From the NCBI RefSeq assembly GCF_003144195.1, contig NW_020290028.1, positions 1 through 64,000 on the forward strand: 64,000 nucleotides of DNA. The letters are read 5' to 3'. The DNA is from Ceraceosorus guamensis. Lineage: Eukaryota > Basidiomycota > Exobasidiomycetes > Ceraceosorales > Ceraceosoraceae. Both the position numbers and the translations under genes were made by a program. Position 1 is the first letter of the stretch. Each line of letters starts with the position of its first letter. Positions 21,920 to 33,055 of this stretch are shown here, in pieces. The notes below the pieces were generated by a model. That model saw nothing but the letters and a program-made list of their open reading frames with translations, searched no databases and was not told the origin of the DNA.

Positions 21920-23407
21920 CGTGGCTAGCGACCCCTGTCTGCAGAGTAGAGAAAGGTCGGCACAGCAAGGGCAGGGCGAGGTGGATGATGTGTATATGCC
22001 CTCGAACTCACGGGCAGTTGGCTTGCAAATCAAAAGGTGCCCTTCGCTTGACCAGGAGAGCGAAAAGTGGTGATGGGAGAGGAAACGGGTGAGCTGGAGG
22101 ACAGAGAGCCGTCTCTCGATTCGGCTCTACATCTCCTATTTATAAGCGTGAGCGTGCAGCAGACGAATAGCGCAGGCTTTGGGACAAATTCGCTAGCACC
22201 GGGTCATGCAACGTTTTCGACTCCTGTGCAGACGAGCCTATCCCATCTTGCTGCGATGTGCTACCTCAAAGAACATTAAAAAAAAAAAGACATGACCTCT
22301 GGTCCGTTGTGTCTGACTGCGCCTGTGGACCGTGGTGGTGAGAAACAGAGTCTACAGAGGTGTCCATATTGGTAAGAGGCGCACTGATTCCATGATCACG
22401 GTGCTCAATACCGCGAACAAAGGACATCAGTCGCATGCACGCGAGCAGACGCAGATTCCGCGCGGAGCCCGCGGACGCAAATGTGTCGCATGTTTAGCCG
22501 TCGACCCCGCCCGGATATTGAGGCTGTACGGTCTTCGCGGTCCATATCGAAGAATATTCCCTCTACAAGCGCAAAAAGTGTTGCTTTGAGTGCTTAATTG
22601 TGCGAAAGGCTTTGTGCGACTCGCCGCTGAATGATTCCGAAATTGGGATATGTCTGCGTCGACTTATCCTCGGCGCACTTTGGCCCGCTATCTTTCTTGC
22701 ACTTGTTGGTGCAAAATTGTTTCACACTGCCGCGGAGCTGATGCTCGAGAGTCTAGGCTCTCCCCTTCTAAGAATGGATGCGTTCCGCCTGCGTGGAGAC
22801 GACAAAGACAATGAGGGTGCTTGCGGTCCGCGGACATTCCAAGGTAGCACGATACGCGATAGTATGCGGGACAGGCCAATGAAGCGTCAGCTCGCGCAAC
22901 AATGGATCCCTCGACCGACCAATGAGCGCCTTGATGACAAAGAACGATCCGCCTGTGCTATAGGTCCTTGTGATAACTAGCGCCATTGAGCAACAAGAGG
23001 AATGAGGGGTGCACCCAGCCATCTGTCTCACGCTAAGTCATCGCATTCTTGAGTATAGTGATGGTGGATGTAAAGGAGGTTGCGCGCGTCGCGCGTAGGG
23101 TGTTTGCATGCAGAGTCACGTGCGACCATCTGTGGCTCTCGCTGCGGAGGGCGTATCCGGTCATGAGGACGAGGGCTCGAGATAGAGGCATCTTCCCGCT
23201 TTGCGAGTGTGTGAAAGGCGCAGTAGGAGAGTAAATGCACGGATTCGGTAATCATGTCATGATGAATCGCGTGTTGCCAATTCGACCTGTGTCACTGCTT
23301 CATGTCCCAATCCCCATTCGTCTTGCCCATATGCTCTCCTTCTCTCTCGATCTCGCCGTCAATGGTCCGAGCGCACGATGCGCGCGTCCTCCCCGCACGT
23401 TCCAGCG
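21920..23407. other. Upstream region of the CC8 array gene and intergenic
   Basis: About 1.5 kb. Beyond the TATA box at 22140 there is an A11 tract at 22279. A plus-strand frame at 22600-22980 has a hydrophobic stretch (LILGALWPAIFLALVGAKLF) but no ATG at its head and no partner exon, so I do not call it a gene. Nothing else is seen. Confidence 0.45.
22137..22144 (-). promoter_or_regulatory. TATA box of the twelve-unit CC8 gene
   Basis: The minus strand reads CTTATAAATAGG, a near-perfect TATA box, about 220 bases before the ATG at 21919. Confidence 0.55.
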
Positions 23408-24217
23408 TCACAGGTGGGGTACTGCATGGAGGCTAGGGAAAAGTGATATCTGCTTGTGTCTCTTCAGCCTCTTGCCAGTTCGATCAAAAGCCTCTCCCTC
23501 GACCTGCCAAACGAGATCCATCCCATCTTTCTGAACATCGTGCACCTGATAATGGCCCACATCCGGCTCCGCTCGTGCCCAATTGCGCAAAGCTGCATTT
23601 GCGCGCGATATGGCCGGCAGCTTCTCTTCGGGATGCAATTTGTCGAATTCTGCAGCAGCAGCTTTGCTGTAGCCGACCGTGGCAGGCCATGCAGTGTTGG
23701 GAGGGTGTTGCTTCACGTGCGTCTTCTCGTCGATCACTTGGGCGTCGAGCAGCTCCGATTCGGAAAGGGGAAAGCCGTGTATGGGCTTGAAAGGTCTGCC
23801 TACGGGATTTGAGGATCCCGAATTGGGATGCGGCGGACGAGATTGCCGCACCAGAGACGTCGCTTCTGCTTTTCCGCTCGATGCAGCATCGTGCGCCGAG
23901 ATGATGACCGGACCAGAGATGATGGGATGATGCTTGAACAAGCGCACTCTCGGTGTCGAGCCTGTTGGCACCCTGGGAATCTCTGGATTCAGACGTGGTC
24001 GGCCGCGCTTTGGTCTAGCGGGAGCTGAGTCGATTTGTCTCGTTGTGCTCGGTCGAGACATTGCAAAAGAGCCTGCTACGGTTGGGCTGGCTGCGTCGTG
24101 CTCCGAAAGGGCTTGTTGACCCTGCATAGGTATCGCCCCAGCAAGCTCGACAAGGTTCGCAGTTATTAGGACTTTCATCGCCCACATGGCTACTTGGAAC
24201 AGCACCAAGCGGCACAT
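23408..24217 (-). CDS. Predicted secreted single-ISD protein with an AT-hook-like core
   Basis: One exon, 269 residues from ATG 24217 (ATGs at 24229 and 24178 are alternatives). The N-terminus MCRLVLFQVAMWAMKVLITA is hydrophobic and fits a signal peptide or anchor. A Pro/Ser-rich linker contains RPKRGRPRLNP, an AT-hook-like core also seen in the 4453 and 42358 genes. The ISD fills the C-terminus: KLPAISRANAALRNWARAEP, DVGHYQVHDVQKDG, VWQVEGEAFDRTGKRLKRH, ending HAVPHL. This is the copy closest to the ISD consensus. Unlike most island genes it has no intron after the signal segment. Function unknown. Confidence 0.7.
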   Translation of the reverse strand: MCRLVLFQVAMWAMKVLITANLVELAGAIPMQGQQALSEHDAASPTVAGSFAMSRPSTTRQIDSAPARPKRGRPRLNPEIPRVPTGSTPRVRLFKHHPIISGPVIISAHDAASSGKAEATSLVRQSRPPHPNSGSSNPVGRPFKPIHGFPLSESELLDAQVIDEKTHVKQHPPNTAWPATVGYSKAAAAEFDKLHPEEKLPAISRANAALRNWARAEPDVGHYQVHDVQKDGMDLVWQVEGEAFDRTGKRLKRHKQISLFPSLHAVPHL

Positions 24218-25401
24218 CGTGGAGAGCATATGGATGAGACCACTTTGCGGAGTACCTTCCTGAGAATGAAGAGTAACTTCGAGGATGCTCGTGTGTGCTG
24301 ATCCTCGGTGCGCCTTGCAATCGATGTCGCTTGGATGAGCTAGCCACCTGGAGAGCAATGTGGTGAAAGCTGCAAGAAGCGGTCCGCCTCGAGCCGCATT
24401 CAGCTCCGGCCAACTTGGAGACTCTCCTCGCCCACGCCATTTGCAATTGCACCCAAATATCTAGGCGGCAAGAGCCCTGCTAGAAGACGCATTGACGCCA
24501 CCTCAAGCGAGGATAGAGTGGCGATGCGCCGTTGACGAAGGCGTCATTGCACGCCGTCCGTGTTGATCGGCATCGACGTGGCCGGCAGGTGCCTATCCCA
24601 CTGCCCACCACACATCGCGAAAGTACCTAGTCAGTATCCTCAAGTAGAGGGGCCGGTCTCGATGAAACGAGCGGGGGTTGATAATCGGCGCCCGACTGGG
24701 TTGGGTGACGAGGCGAGGGCGCGCAGCAAGAGCGCGTCGGCTTGAGCGGTGAGCGGCGGCATGCATGCCTCGACATGGAGCTCCCAGATCGTGATTGGGA
24801 AGAATCGGTGCTGTGTGAGAGGCCGGCGGATGAGCCATGCAGGCGAGGAGAGTTGATCGCGACGAATTCTCACGACTCGCCGCGCGGCATCTTCCTTGTG
24901 CGCTCCCCGAGCAGGCGGGCCGACGTTCCTTGTCTCTGCGCTTTGAGGATTGTGATGCAGATTTCCTGTCTCATTCCCTTCGAGTAGCCGCATTCTGCTC
25001 GGGAAGCGGCGACCGCGGTCTGCGCTAGATTGCAAGTCACCTCTTCGACTGCAGTCCAATTTGTGCTAGGAGCGAAGTAAAAGCGCGCAGCCTAAGACTG
25101 CGCCACCCGCCAATGAGCGAGGGACTCCAAGAAGCGTTGTCTCCAACCGGCAGCATGACGGCGATGAAGCCGGCACTTCGAACCTATAAGTAATGCATGC
25201 GCTTCAAATTTTGAACGGTCTACAGTCACCCCTTGCCACTAAGCACGTCAGCAAGACCGAATCCCCGCACAAGGAACGACTGAATCTTCTTGCAAGCATC
25301 TGGACCATTACGCACACTTGAAGCGCATGTGAGTGCTGAATTCAGTGGAACAGGCTGACCACCTCGGCTGACTCATTGATTCCTCCTGATTCACAGCCAT
25401 C
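24218..25401. other. Divergent intergenic region
   Basis: About 1.2 kb between the minus-strand ISD gene and the plus-strand single CC8 gene, so it should hold both promoters. CTATAAGTA at 25184-25192 is a likely TATA box for the latter. Frames here lack motif support. Confidence 0.5.
25184..25192 (+). promoter_or_regulatory. TATA-like box of the single-CC8 gene
   Basis: CTATAAGTA about 210 bases before the ATG at 25402. Confidence 0.45.
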
Positions 25402-25713
25402 ATGAAGCTTGTCATTCATAGTCTTGCTCTGTGTGCTTTGACGGTTGTGATGCGTTGCGTGGCCTCGCCGGATGTCTCGATGTCGCCTGTGGAGGTACGT
25501 GTGCTTGTCCCCCCCTCATTGCTCGTCTGACAGCCCTGATCTGCAATTTGTGGTGTTCTGACTCTTCCCTATCCACGTTGCATCTTTTAGACGCCAAAGC
25601 TCCAGAAGAGGCTTCCAGCCTGTTGCGATGATCCGCCTTGCAATGCCAAAGAAATGATTCGCTGCGGTTTTGCGGGACCCAAACCCGCATGTTGCGGCTG
25701 CCAGTGCGATTGA
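25402..25713 (+). CDS. Predicted secreted 71-residue protein with one CC8 unit
   Basis: Exons 25402-25494 and 25591-25713 join in phase 0 to 71 residues. Exon 1 (31 codons) encodes MKLVIHSLALCALTVVMRCV, a signal peptide; intron GTACGT...TTTTAG. Exon 2 is only a dibasic site (LQKR) and one eight-cysteine unit: LPACCDDPPCNAKEMIRC then PKPACCGCQC and a final Asp. The cysteine order and CC pairs match the units of the 17189-17762 and 19007-21919 genes. This is the minimal form of the family: signal, cleavage site, one peptide. Its mature peptide would be about 34 residues with four disulfides. Confidence 0.8.
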
Positions 25714-27253
25714 TGCAGCTCAGATGCTCTCAGAGGTCGCTGCTTTGCGATGTCAGAGAGGAAAGGTCGATTGGGTCTTCAGGGCTCTCAGGGTATCGAC
25801 CGCTGAGAGAGTCGGTGGCGAGCCAAATATCGGGGGAATTTAATTTTCACGTAACCCAAACAAGCAGTTCAAGTATTGCAGTTCAGTAAATGAAGTGGGT
25901 CTCGATACCGAATGAGTGCTTCAGTCGTATGCACGCACCTTGCAATTCTCCATTTTCCGCTGCAGCCAGGGAGTGGCATGTTGAGACAGTCTTGCGCTTG
26001 ACTCGCTGATGTCGTACCGTGCGCCATCGGTGACTGCTGTCGCGCAGGTCATCTTCAATGATGATGGTGGCTGCAATGAAAGTTGCAGAACAGTCAAAGT
26101 ACCGGTACATGCATGAGATTTTGCGCGTGCGGACACTATGCGAGCCAGGGTCACGCGCAGCGAAGACTGTTCTTGCGAGGCAGCGCCACCGACCTGATCG
26201 CTGAGGTCTTGTTTACTGAGTCGCAGCCAGCATTGCATGCGTTCTTCACGTTCACAGAAACACACGCCGCCCAGGTAGGGCTTCTCACTTCCGTTAACCA
26301 GGACTAAGTCACAGGCACAGCAAGCTTGCAGGCGCATTTCTTGCGTATTGATCGCACGCATAAGACTTCTCTACCAGTAAAGGTGTCCTCTCAACGCTGC
26401 AGTCGTGAGTGCGGCGAAGAAGAGACTTGGACGCTTTCAGGTTGCAATCGCGAAAAGGTTCTCAAGACACTCTGCGAGGTCTTGGTGTTTCGTGACGACA
26501 ATGGTGTTGTCAGAGCAAGCACGAAACAGAGACTTTATTGCAGTGAAGCATCACTGTTTCGAATGCTTGTTGTCGTGCCGTGCCACAAACATTTCACCGG
26601 CCGCGGCAGGGTATGGATACGCTCTGTTTCAAAGGGGTGAGCTCCTGTCATGCATTTGCCGATGCTCAAGAAACATTCTTGCTTCGACGAATGACGTATG
26701 GACATACATACGGACACTTTGCGAGAAATGCTTTTCACACGACTCACACGGGACATCTTGCGCATGAGACAAATGGCCGGTAAGCGCATCAGTGCTTTGA
26801 AGACCTTTTACATCTCAAGAGCTTAGGAGTAGTGCAAAGGACTACGGCAAAAAGTCTGCGACCAAGGCTTCAAGCGCCCAATGCGATGCTCATAGTCGCT
26901 CCCATCAGATTGCAGTCGAGAGCCTCAAGCCATATGCTTGAGCATCCTTGTATCTTCAAACACCACTCCTGTGCGGGTAAGCCAACATTGTTCGCCCCAC
27001 CAACGACGAGGGCGGCTAAACTCGGTGTTGTGGCTTAGCGGCGGGACTGTATGGATGTTCTGAGTCAGGTTCGTCCCATGTACATACTCTCAAAACCATT
27101 TCGAACTGTGATGATTGACAAGAAGGGTACTTAAACCGGTAATCTGCACTCACGTTCATCGCAAATCGCCACCCAAGTGATCACTGCTACGGCGACTTTG
27201 CAACAAGATCAGCACAAAAGTCTTCGCATCTCTCTGAGCCATTCACTGTCAGC
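25714..27253. other. Intergenic
   Basis: About 1.5 kb. Several overlapping frames of 70-145 codons on both strands have no signal peptide, splice partner or family motif. TACTTAAACC near 27128 could be a weak TATA element for the 27254 gene. Nothing else is seen. Confidence 0.5.
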
Positions 27254-27948
27254 ATGGCCGGTTCTCATTTTGGGGACCTGATCTTCATTGTGTTCTGCGT
27301 CCTACAACGCATTTCAAGTGCTCCAGCTGGCGCGTCTACCATTGTGAGTCTGACCGCAGCCCTGCGATACTCGAAGCGCCAGAGAACTGAGGTATCGCTG
27401 CTCGATGGATGGTATAGCCGCCTTCTATTCATATTCGCGTAGACTCCGAACGCGATGCTGGACCTGAGACCACCGAGCGAGTGTCCTACACAGCAGCACT
27501 TGTTACACCTGTGCAGCAGCAAAAAGCGCATCGCAAGAGGACGTTCATCGACCGACGGTCCGCAGTCACGCTGACCACCGCGGGGTCCAGAGTCTTGCGC
27601 CGAGAGGTCAACGTTCCAGTAGTCCGTGGAGCTCCTCCAACTCTTCATTTCATGCCTAGCATTCTCAGCGCGACGATGCGTCAGCCCATGGAGTGGATCT
27701 CTCTTGCACGCCGCATCCAAGATTGGGCTTTGAACGATCCGCAAGTCGGAAGGGTATTGGTGACCGAGGTCGGCGCGCGTTCGACCAACAACGTTCGTCG
27801 TGTCAGACTCCAAACATTTGATCACGATGGAGGCTCACTTGCGAATCACTCACTGAACATTCCGCACTCGCCTCCATCGCCGAGTCCGCTGATGGGTCCT
27901 CATCCTAGACAGCCCCCGCCACCGGCTCCTCCTGCTCCAGAGCATTAG
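27254..27948 (+). CDS. Predicted secreted single-ISD protein with a Pro-rich tail
   Basis: Exon 27254-27343 (30 codons, MAGSHFGDLIFIVFCVLQRI) is a signal exon ending in phase 0 at GTGAGT. The downstream frame runs to 27948. The best-looking acceptor (27442) is out of phase, so I take CTGAG at 27468, which keeps phase 0 and gives 189 residues; this boundary is uncertain. The linker is Arg-rich with RKR and RR sites. The ISD reads LARRIQDWALNDPQVGRVLV, EVGARSTNNVRRVRLQTFD, then a tail of PHSPPSPSP and PPPPAPPAP. The VGAR-x3-NVRRV block places it with the 33056 gene's repeats (VGPRNAHAYRWV). Function unknown. Confidence 0.6.
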
Positions 27949-28739
27949 ACTACCGCAGAGATACTTTGATAGCGACGTGCTTGAAGAGAAAGCGGTTCCT
28001 CGGGATGCTCGAGCTGTGTCGGGGTGGAGGAAGTTATTGGTCTTCAGTCAGTGCTGATTGATAGGTGATCAGTAATTCATGACTTCTTTGAGAAGATGGC
28101 ACGCCTGCGAACGGAGACGGTCCTTCTTTGCCGAGTCTTGACGGTGATCAGCAGCTTGCCGGCGCAGCAGACGGATGAGTGTCATGTAAACGCCAAAATT
28201 CGCTGCGACTGTCGTCCCGGAGCGAGAATCCTTGACATTGCTCAGAGCATTTTTAAATCTTGCTCGCTTGTGTCTAGCTTGTAAGAGCGGCATTCGTGCC
28301 ATCGCCGTGAACACGCAGCGATTTAGGGGCATTTACTGCTTCACCGTGTCGTCGAGACACGCGATAGAGGTTTTGCCAGGCGAAACACCTGTCGAACACG
28401 CACTGCGCCCAAGGCTTTGTTGTGACACCGATGTTGTACAGCGTGGGACCTGTGCAGTACCCAAAACGTGCACAGCAGCGCCCCAAACATACCGTACTGG
28501 CATTCCTCGCTGTGATTCACTGCGGCGCAATATTTTGACTTGCTCTTTTCCAGGCTGCCTTTGGCATTTTCGCCTCGTCTTGCGCAGTCAGCTCTTTCTT
28601 GCCGTATATAAGGCGGTCAAGACGAGATTGCGACGGAAGAACCGCTCGCTGATGTACAGTAATCACTTGATCATTCCAGAACCAGAGAATGACCCCATCT
28701 CGCCACAATTTGCCATCCGCAAGACAACAGAGCTCCAGC
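27949..28739. other. Intergenic with promoter of the 28740 gene
   Basis: About 0.8 kb. A TATA box lies at 28605-28613. Frames in 28.2-28.7 kb have no motif support. Confidence 0.5.
28605..28613 (+). promoter_or_regulatory. TATA box of the 28740 gene
   Basis: TATATAAGG about 130 bases before the ATG at 28740, the clearest TATA box on the plus strand of the island. Confidence 0.55.
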
Positions 28740-29182
28740 ATGACTCCTCATTTCATCACGATGCTTTGGGTGTTGGCTGCTGTGCTTGCCATGCTGCAGG
28801 GCGGTCGGACTTTCCAGGTGCGTGCCAAAGGATTCCGCTTTAGGCGATGACCTGCCGGCAGATCTCTGTTTGACCCTGCAATCCATTGTTCCATCCAATC
28901 CAACAGATTCCGCCGCATGCCCCACCAATTGTCAACTTCAACGATCAAGCTGCCGACCAGATTCACAATCAATACAGTGCCGATCTTGACACTTTTCGCG
29001 GTGCGCTGCACGACTGGTGGAGGACGCAAACAGACCAAGATCCCAACATCGCTCGCATCGATGTGCATAGGATGATCCGCAGGCGAGACGGTAGCGTGGT
29101 GCTGCATGGCATGGCTTACAACACGAATGGAGAAGCGCACGCGTCTCCACAGCGCTTTGTTGTGTGGCCTTTCGGCACATAG
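28740..29182 (+). CDS. Predicted secreted minimal ISD protein
   Basis: Exons 28740-28817 (26 codons, MTPHFITMLWVLAAVLAMLQ) and 28907-29182 join in phase 0 to 117 residues. The protein is little more than a signal peptide and one ISD: VNFNDQAADQIHNQYSADLD, FRGALHDWWRTQTDQDPNIA, RIDVHRMI, VVLHGMAYNTNGEAH and a closing VVWPFGT. The ALHDWW helix, HGMAYNTNG turn and WPF ending make it a good reference copy for the domain. No cysteines are left after the signal. Function unknown. Confidence 0.78.
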
Positions 29183-29786
29183 TGGCACATCTCAGGTGAT
29201 CGGAAAGCGCCAGCTCATTCAGCAAGGTGGGAAGCTGCCCCGGTCCAGCAGGCGAGAGTAGGCAGTGCTGAGTCATCTTGAGCGGCGCCGCGACAAGGAT
29301 GTTTCTGTGTCCGGCTAGAACCATTGAGCAATGTTTGTGAGAATGTATAGCAATGATGATGGGTTTTTGTTTGTCCTTATCGTTGTTCGGCGCCATGACA
29401 CGCAGCGACGACGTCGGCTGGTGTCGCGCTGATGACGGATCATGCGCAAGTCTTGCTACAATTGATGTCCAACAATTGGTGTCTTCGCACTCTTCTGAGA
29501 GCAATGGCTGCTGGCAAGAGGCGCTCCAGTGTGTCGATATATCAACATTGGTACGCTACACAGGCATTGTGAGAGGTTTGACGACACTGGCAGAGTGCCA
29601 AAGGCGGCCTCATGCCCCTTGCGAGATACTCACGCAAACAGTACTTGGGCGAGTTCGTGATCCGCGCAGAGTCCATAAAAGGCGGCATGCCCCGGAGCTG
29701 GTCTCCGCCAAATGCACCGCGACGCTAATTCGCCACAGACCTGGTTCCGCAAGCAGTGCGCCAGCTACTACCTTGCGATGTGCCGA
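29183..29786. other. Intergenic
   Basis: About 0.6 kb. CATAAAAGGC near 29677 is a likely TATA element about 110 bases before the ATG at 29787. No gene seen. Confidence 0.5.
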
Positions 29787-30647
29787 ATGAGTGCCGTTCG
29801 GTCCACAGCGCTTTGGGCGCTACTCACCACGTTGCTACTGGCCGCTGGAAGCGTGCCTGCAAGACAGGGGAGCTTACACTGCGAGTGTTTCAGCAGCCGT
29901 TTGCGTCTGAATAGCTTGGAGCACCGAGGCCCTCATTCCTTCCAAGTTTTTCACCAGCACTCGCCTCCATCCCCCAGCTGCAAATGCTGTGACGAGAGCA
30001 GAGGCGTTAATTGCTCGCAGCGGGCAAGAGCCTGCAGAAAGAAACGAAGAGCCGAGAAGACGAGGGGATCGAAGCAGCCAAAAGAGCCGTCTAATTACAG
30101 CTATCCTCACTGAGAGGCCAGGAGCCACGTCCGGACAAGGTACATCACACGGTGAGAATGATTTGAAAGAAGAGGACGACACCGGCTGCATCACTACTCA
30201 CCATCCACGCTCTTGACAGGCGCATCAGAGGGCGCTGTCCCTCGTCGCGTCAGATCGCAGCGACGATGCAATGCTCCAGCACACGCTAGCAGCTCGTCAG
30301 CAGTTCCGACACCAAGAGCGGGCGTATCAGCGCGATCAGAGCATCAAGCGCCTGCCACTACATTCCTTCCGGTCAAGCAACGCGGTGGCCAAAGCATGGT
30401 GATGTGGAGTCCGGTCACCGACAACAATTTCCGTGGCATGCCTCCAAAGGCTAGAGAAGATATGAGCAAGTCGATCGCGGCATGGGCAGAAGCGAGCCAA
30501 TCATCAGCGAATGTGCACGTGCTGGGTATCGGTCCTAGCGTGCTCCCTCATCACGTTTCGGTGCACCATCAGCTGTACGACGAGGGTATGAACAAGATCA
30601 GCAATCCAAAGATCAGCGAAGTGCCTCATGTGATGACTCACTTCTAG
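29787..30647 (+). CDS. Predicted secreted single-ISD protein, three exons
   Basis: Modelled as exons 29787-29898, 29978-30151 and 30220-30647, which fit in phase to 237 residues. The N-terminus MSAVRSTALWALLTTLLLAA is a signal peptide (an ATG three codons upstream is an alternative). Donor 1 (GTTTGC) is weak and that junction is uncertain; the last intron (GTGAGA...TTGACAG) is convincing. A long Arg/Ser-rich linker with RRR sites precedes the ISD: VMWSPVTDNNFRGMPPKAR, SKSIAAWAEASQSSANVHVL and a short last strand. The copy lacks the WPF end. It does not use the usual phase-0 break directly after the signal. Function unknown. Confidence 0.55.
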
Positions 30648-30959
30648 CCCGAGGGCATCGTAGTGCGCCAATCTAAATCTATGCCACTGCTCGGGGCGTC
30701 CAATCACGAATGTTTAGGAGTCCTGCGCTAAGAAGAAGGCCCAACAGGGGCCTCGGTGCTGCCGAATAGATCCATGCTCTTTAGATCAAGAGCCGCTCGA
30801 CATGCCTTTGAGCGCTGATCCGTCCTTTGATGCACACCTGCGCGTCGCTGCTGATTCGATGACCCCGCCCTGCCCCTGGAGCGGCGGACGATGCATGTAG
30901 GCTTGCTCACCCCACTCCGTGATCACTCCCATGCGAAGGGTGGACATCAAGCCGGCATC

Positions 30960-31340
30960 GCCTCGGCACGTACACCTGCCAAGGTGGAGGTGCACTTCTC
31001 CGATGCCGCCGATAGGGCGCTTGCGCTTGACCCTTATAGAAGAGTGGTCCTCGCTCTACAGTCGCGTTTTCAAGATTGGGCCTCACATACTCGAGCCGTT
31101 CACAGCGTTCACGTCTTGCGCGTAGGTCCTCATCGAGCCGACAACTAGCCAGCCGCCATGTCCAACTGAAAAGCTTCGATCACAGCTGTTCTCCTCTCGA
31201 CACTCACACTCATTCCCTTCAACGTTCATCATCATCCCCCTCCTCCTGTTGTGCGGATTCGAGAAACACTGGTCTCAGGCGCAGGCGCAAGGAAACCACT
31301 GTTCCAATCTGATCCTGCTCATCCCATCTTGCGGAAATCG
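30960..31340 (+). pseudogene. Degenerate ISD copy
   Basis: A recognisable ISD, TPAKVEVHFSDAADRALALD, VVLALQSRFQDWASHTRAV and VHVLRVGPHRADN, is followed by family-like segments (RHVQLKSFDHS, then FNVHHHPPPP) that lie in other frames. No signal exon with a phase-compatible junction was found upstream. The copy resembles the 33056 and 27254 genes most. It looks like a decayed member of the family, though an unusual splice pattern is not excluded. Confidence 0.5.
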
Positions 31341-33055
31341 CAATCACAGTAGACAGTCTTGAGTGAATCAAGCCCAACGAAACGCAGCCAGCCCACGCCT
31401 GCAACGCGTCGAATCGGCTGCTGTGCTGCAATCACGTGCCGCGTCTGGCGGACGCGCAGAGAGGATGAACATCCGCGCGACTTGACTCACAACTCAAATT
31501 CTCGACTCACCATCACTCAACTCTCACTCTCACGACTCTTGGTTCGCGATCTTATGCAGATCCATGAGTGAAGCTTTCATCGCTAGACTCAGACTCTCTT
31601 CTCATCAGCAGCAGCAATCGCCAACCATCCTTGACTCCGCCATTTCCATCTCCCGGTATCATGCACAATTCCGGGAAAATGGCCGAAATTTGCCAGTGCT
31701 AGCTCGACCGCCACAGCCATAGTCAGTCATGCGCCCAGCCCATTGCAATCCGCGTGAACCTTCTCGGTGCTGGCGAAATCTTGAGATCTGCTTGGGGTGC
31801 CCATGATGTAGTTGGACCCAATTTTCAGTCTGTCCAAGAGTCGCAGTCACGAAAGGATGAGCATTCAGGACCACAGCGAGCGCTACGTCTTGTCACAGCT
31901 TCGCAACTCTTGTGTGGATGCGACACTCTCTGACGACACATGACTCTCAACTTGCATTCAGCTCTGCAATCAACTTACCGACTTTACTTGGAGTGCGCAG
32001 TGAGGGAGTCGGACGTTGATGCTGAGACATTCGCACAAGAATGCAGAGTCATAGAGTATGTTCGTGCATCTATCATCGCGTTGGCCATGCATGCGCATGG
32101 ATTGCCATATCCGCGCATCTGATAGACGGCAACGGCCGTGGCGCGCGCCCCACGGGTCCCATGTTTGATCAGCCACCGCGCACCTCATGTTTGTTTGATG
32201 CACGTCCACGGCGGCAACGCCGGGTTGGGCGCAGCTGGATGCCGCCGCTCCACTGTTTCCGCCGCATGGGGGAGCAGCCTCGATCTGGAGCTGGGAGAGG
32301 CGTATACGCATGGACACACCTATCTAGCTACAACACTCGTGGTGTGGTGTGTTGTTCCCACGGGGTGGACGCATCAATGGGTGTTGAACTTCCCGCAACG
32401 CCTCGAGAGTGCTTGTCGTCCACACATCCACACGATCCACAACAGCAGCCCTAGCACATCACGCTTGCTCTCGCCACTTCAGTTGGCTTGGCAGCACCCG
32501 ATGCCGGCTCATCTCGCCCAAACAAGGTGGCGTGCTGACGTGGCAAATGAAGCCGTGTCAGACCCCACAGACACACGTATAAGCGTAACGGCATCCGAAT
32601 CATCGGTACCGAGACCGCTGTCATGCATCCAGCCTGCTTGGCGATCCAGCAACATGGACTCTGTTCGAGTGGTAGCAGGCATGAAGCACAAGCTACGCGC
32701 CGTGTCGGCTTCGGCGGGAGGTGGGTTGTGGGGTTATGCACACTATCCATCAGCGGCTTGGGTATCTGTTGATCGCTCACTAAACATGGATGACGCTAAG
32801 CTGGAGCAAGGGCCACACTCCGTCTGACTGCCAGGATCTTTGGCAACGCGGAACTGCATATCGAGTCTTGAGGCGCTTGTACCTTTAAATGCCGCACATT
32901 GATTCGTCTCAAAGTTGCGGAGCGGCAAAGATGAGAAAGTGCTCATGCTCTCTTCAAGTGTGGCCCCACGAAAATCTTCCCAGTGGTCGGTACTGCACCA
33001 GGAAAACACTCCCGTGACCTCAAGTCGCAAGCAAGGCCCACTCTGCATCGCAAGC
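31341..33055. other. Intergenic
   Basis: About 1.7 kb. The left third is rich in ACTCACGACTC-like words (31480-31560). The longest frame (32138-32827, plus) has no ATG head, no domain and biased composition, so it is not called. CTTTAAATG near 32882 may serve the 33056 gene. Confidence 0.5.

Noticed and set aside
22600-22980. Possible small membrane protein
   Set aside because: Hydrophobic stretch present, but the frame starts at a non-ATG codon and no upstream exon fits.
27443-27468. Acceptor at 27442 (CGCGTAG) for exon 2 of the 27254 gene
   Set aside because: It has the best pyrimidine tract but leads into a frame that stops early and skips the ISD; the phase-0 site at 27468 was preferred.
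32138-32827. 229-codon plus-strand frame
   Set aside because: No ATG at its head, no signal exon, no domain, and a competing antisense frame.
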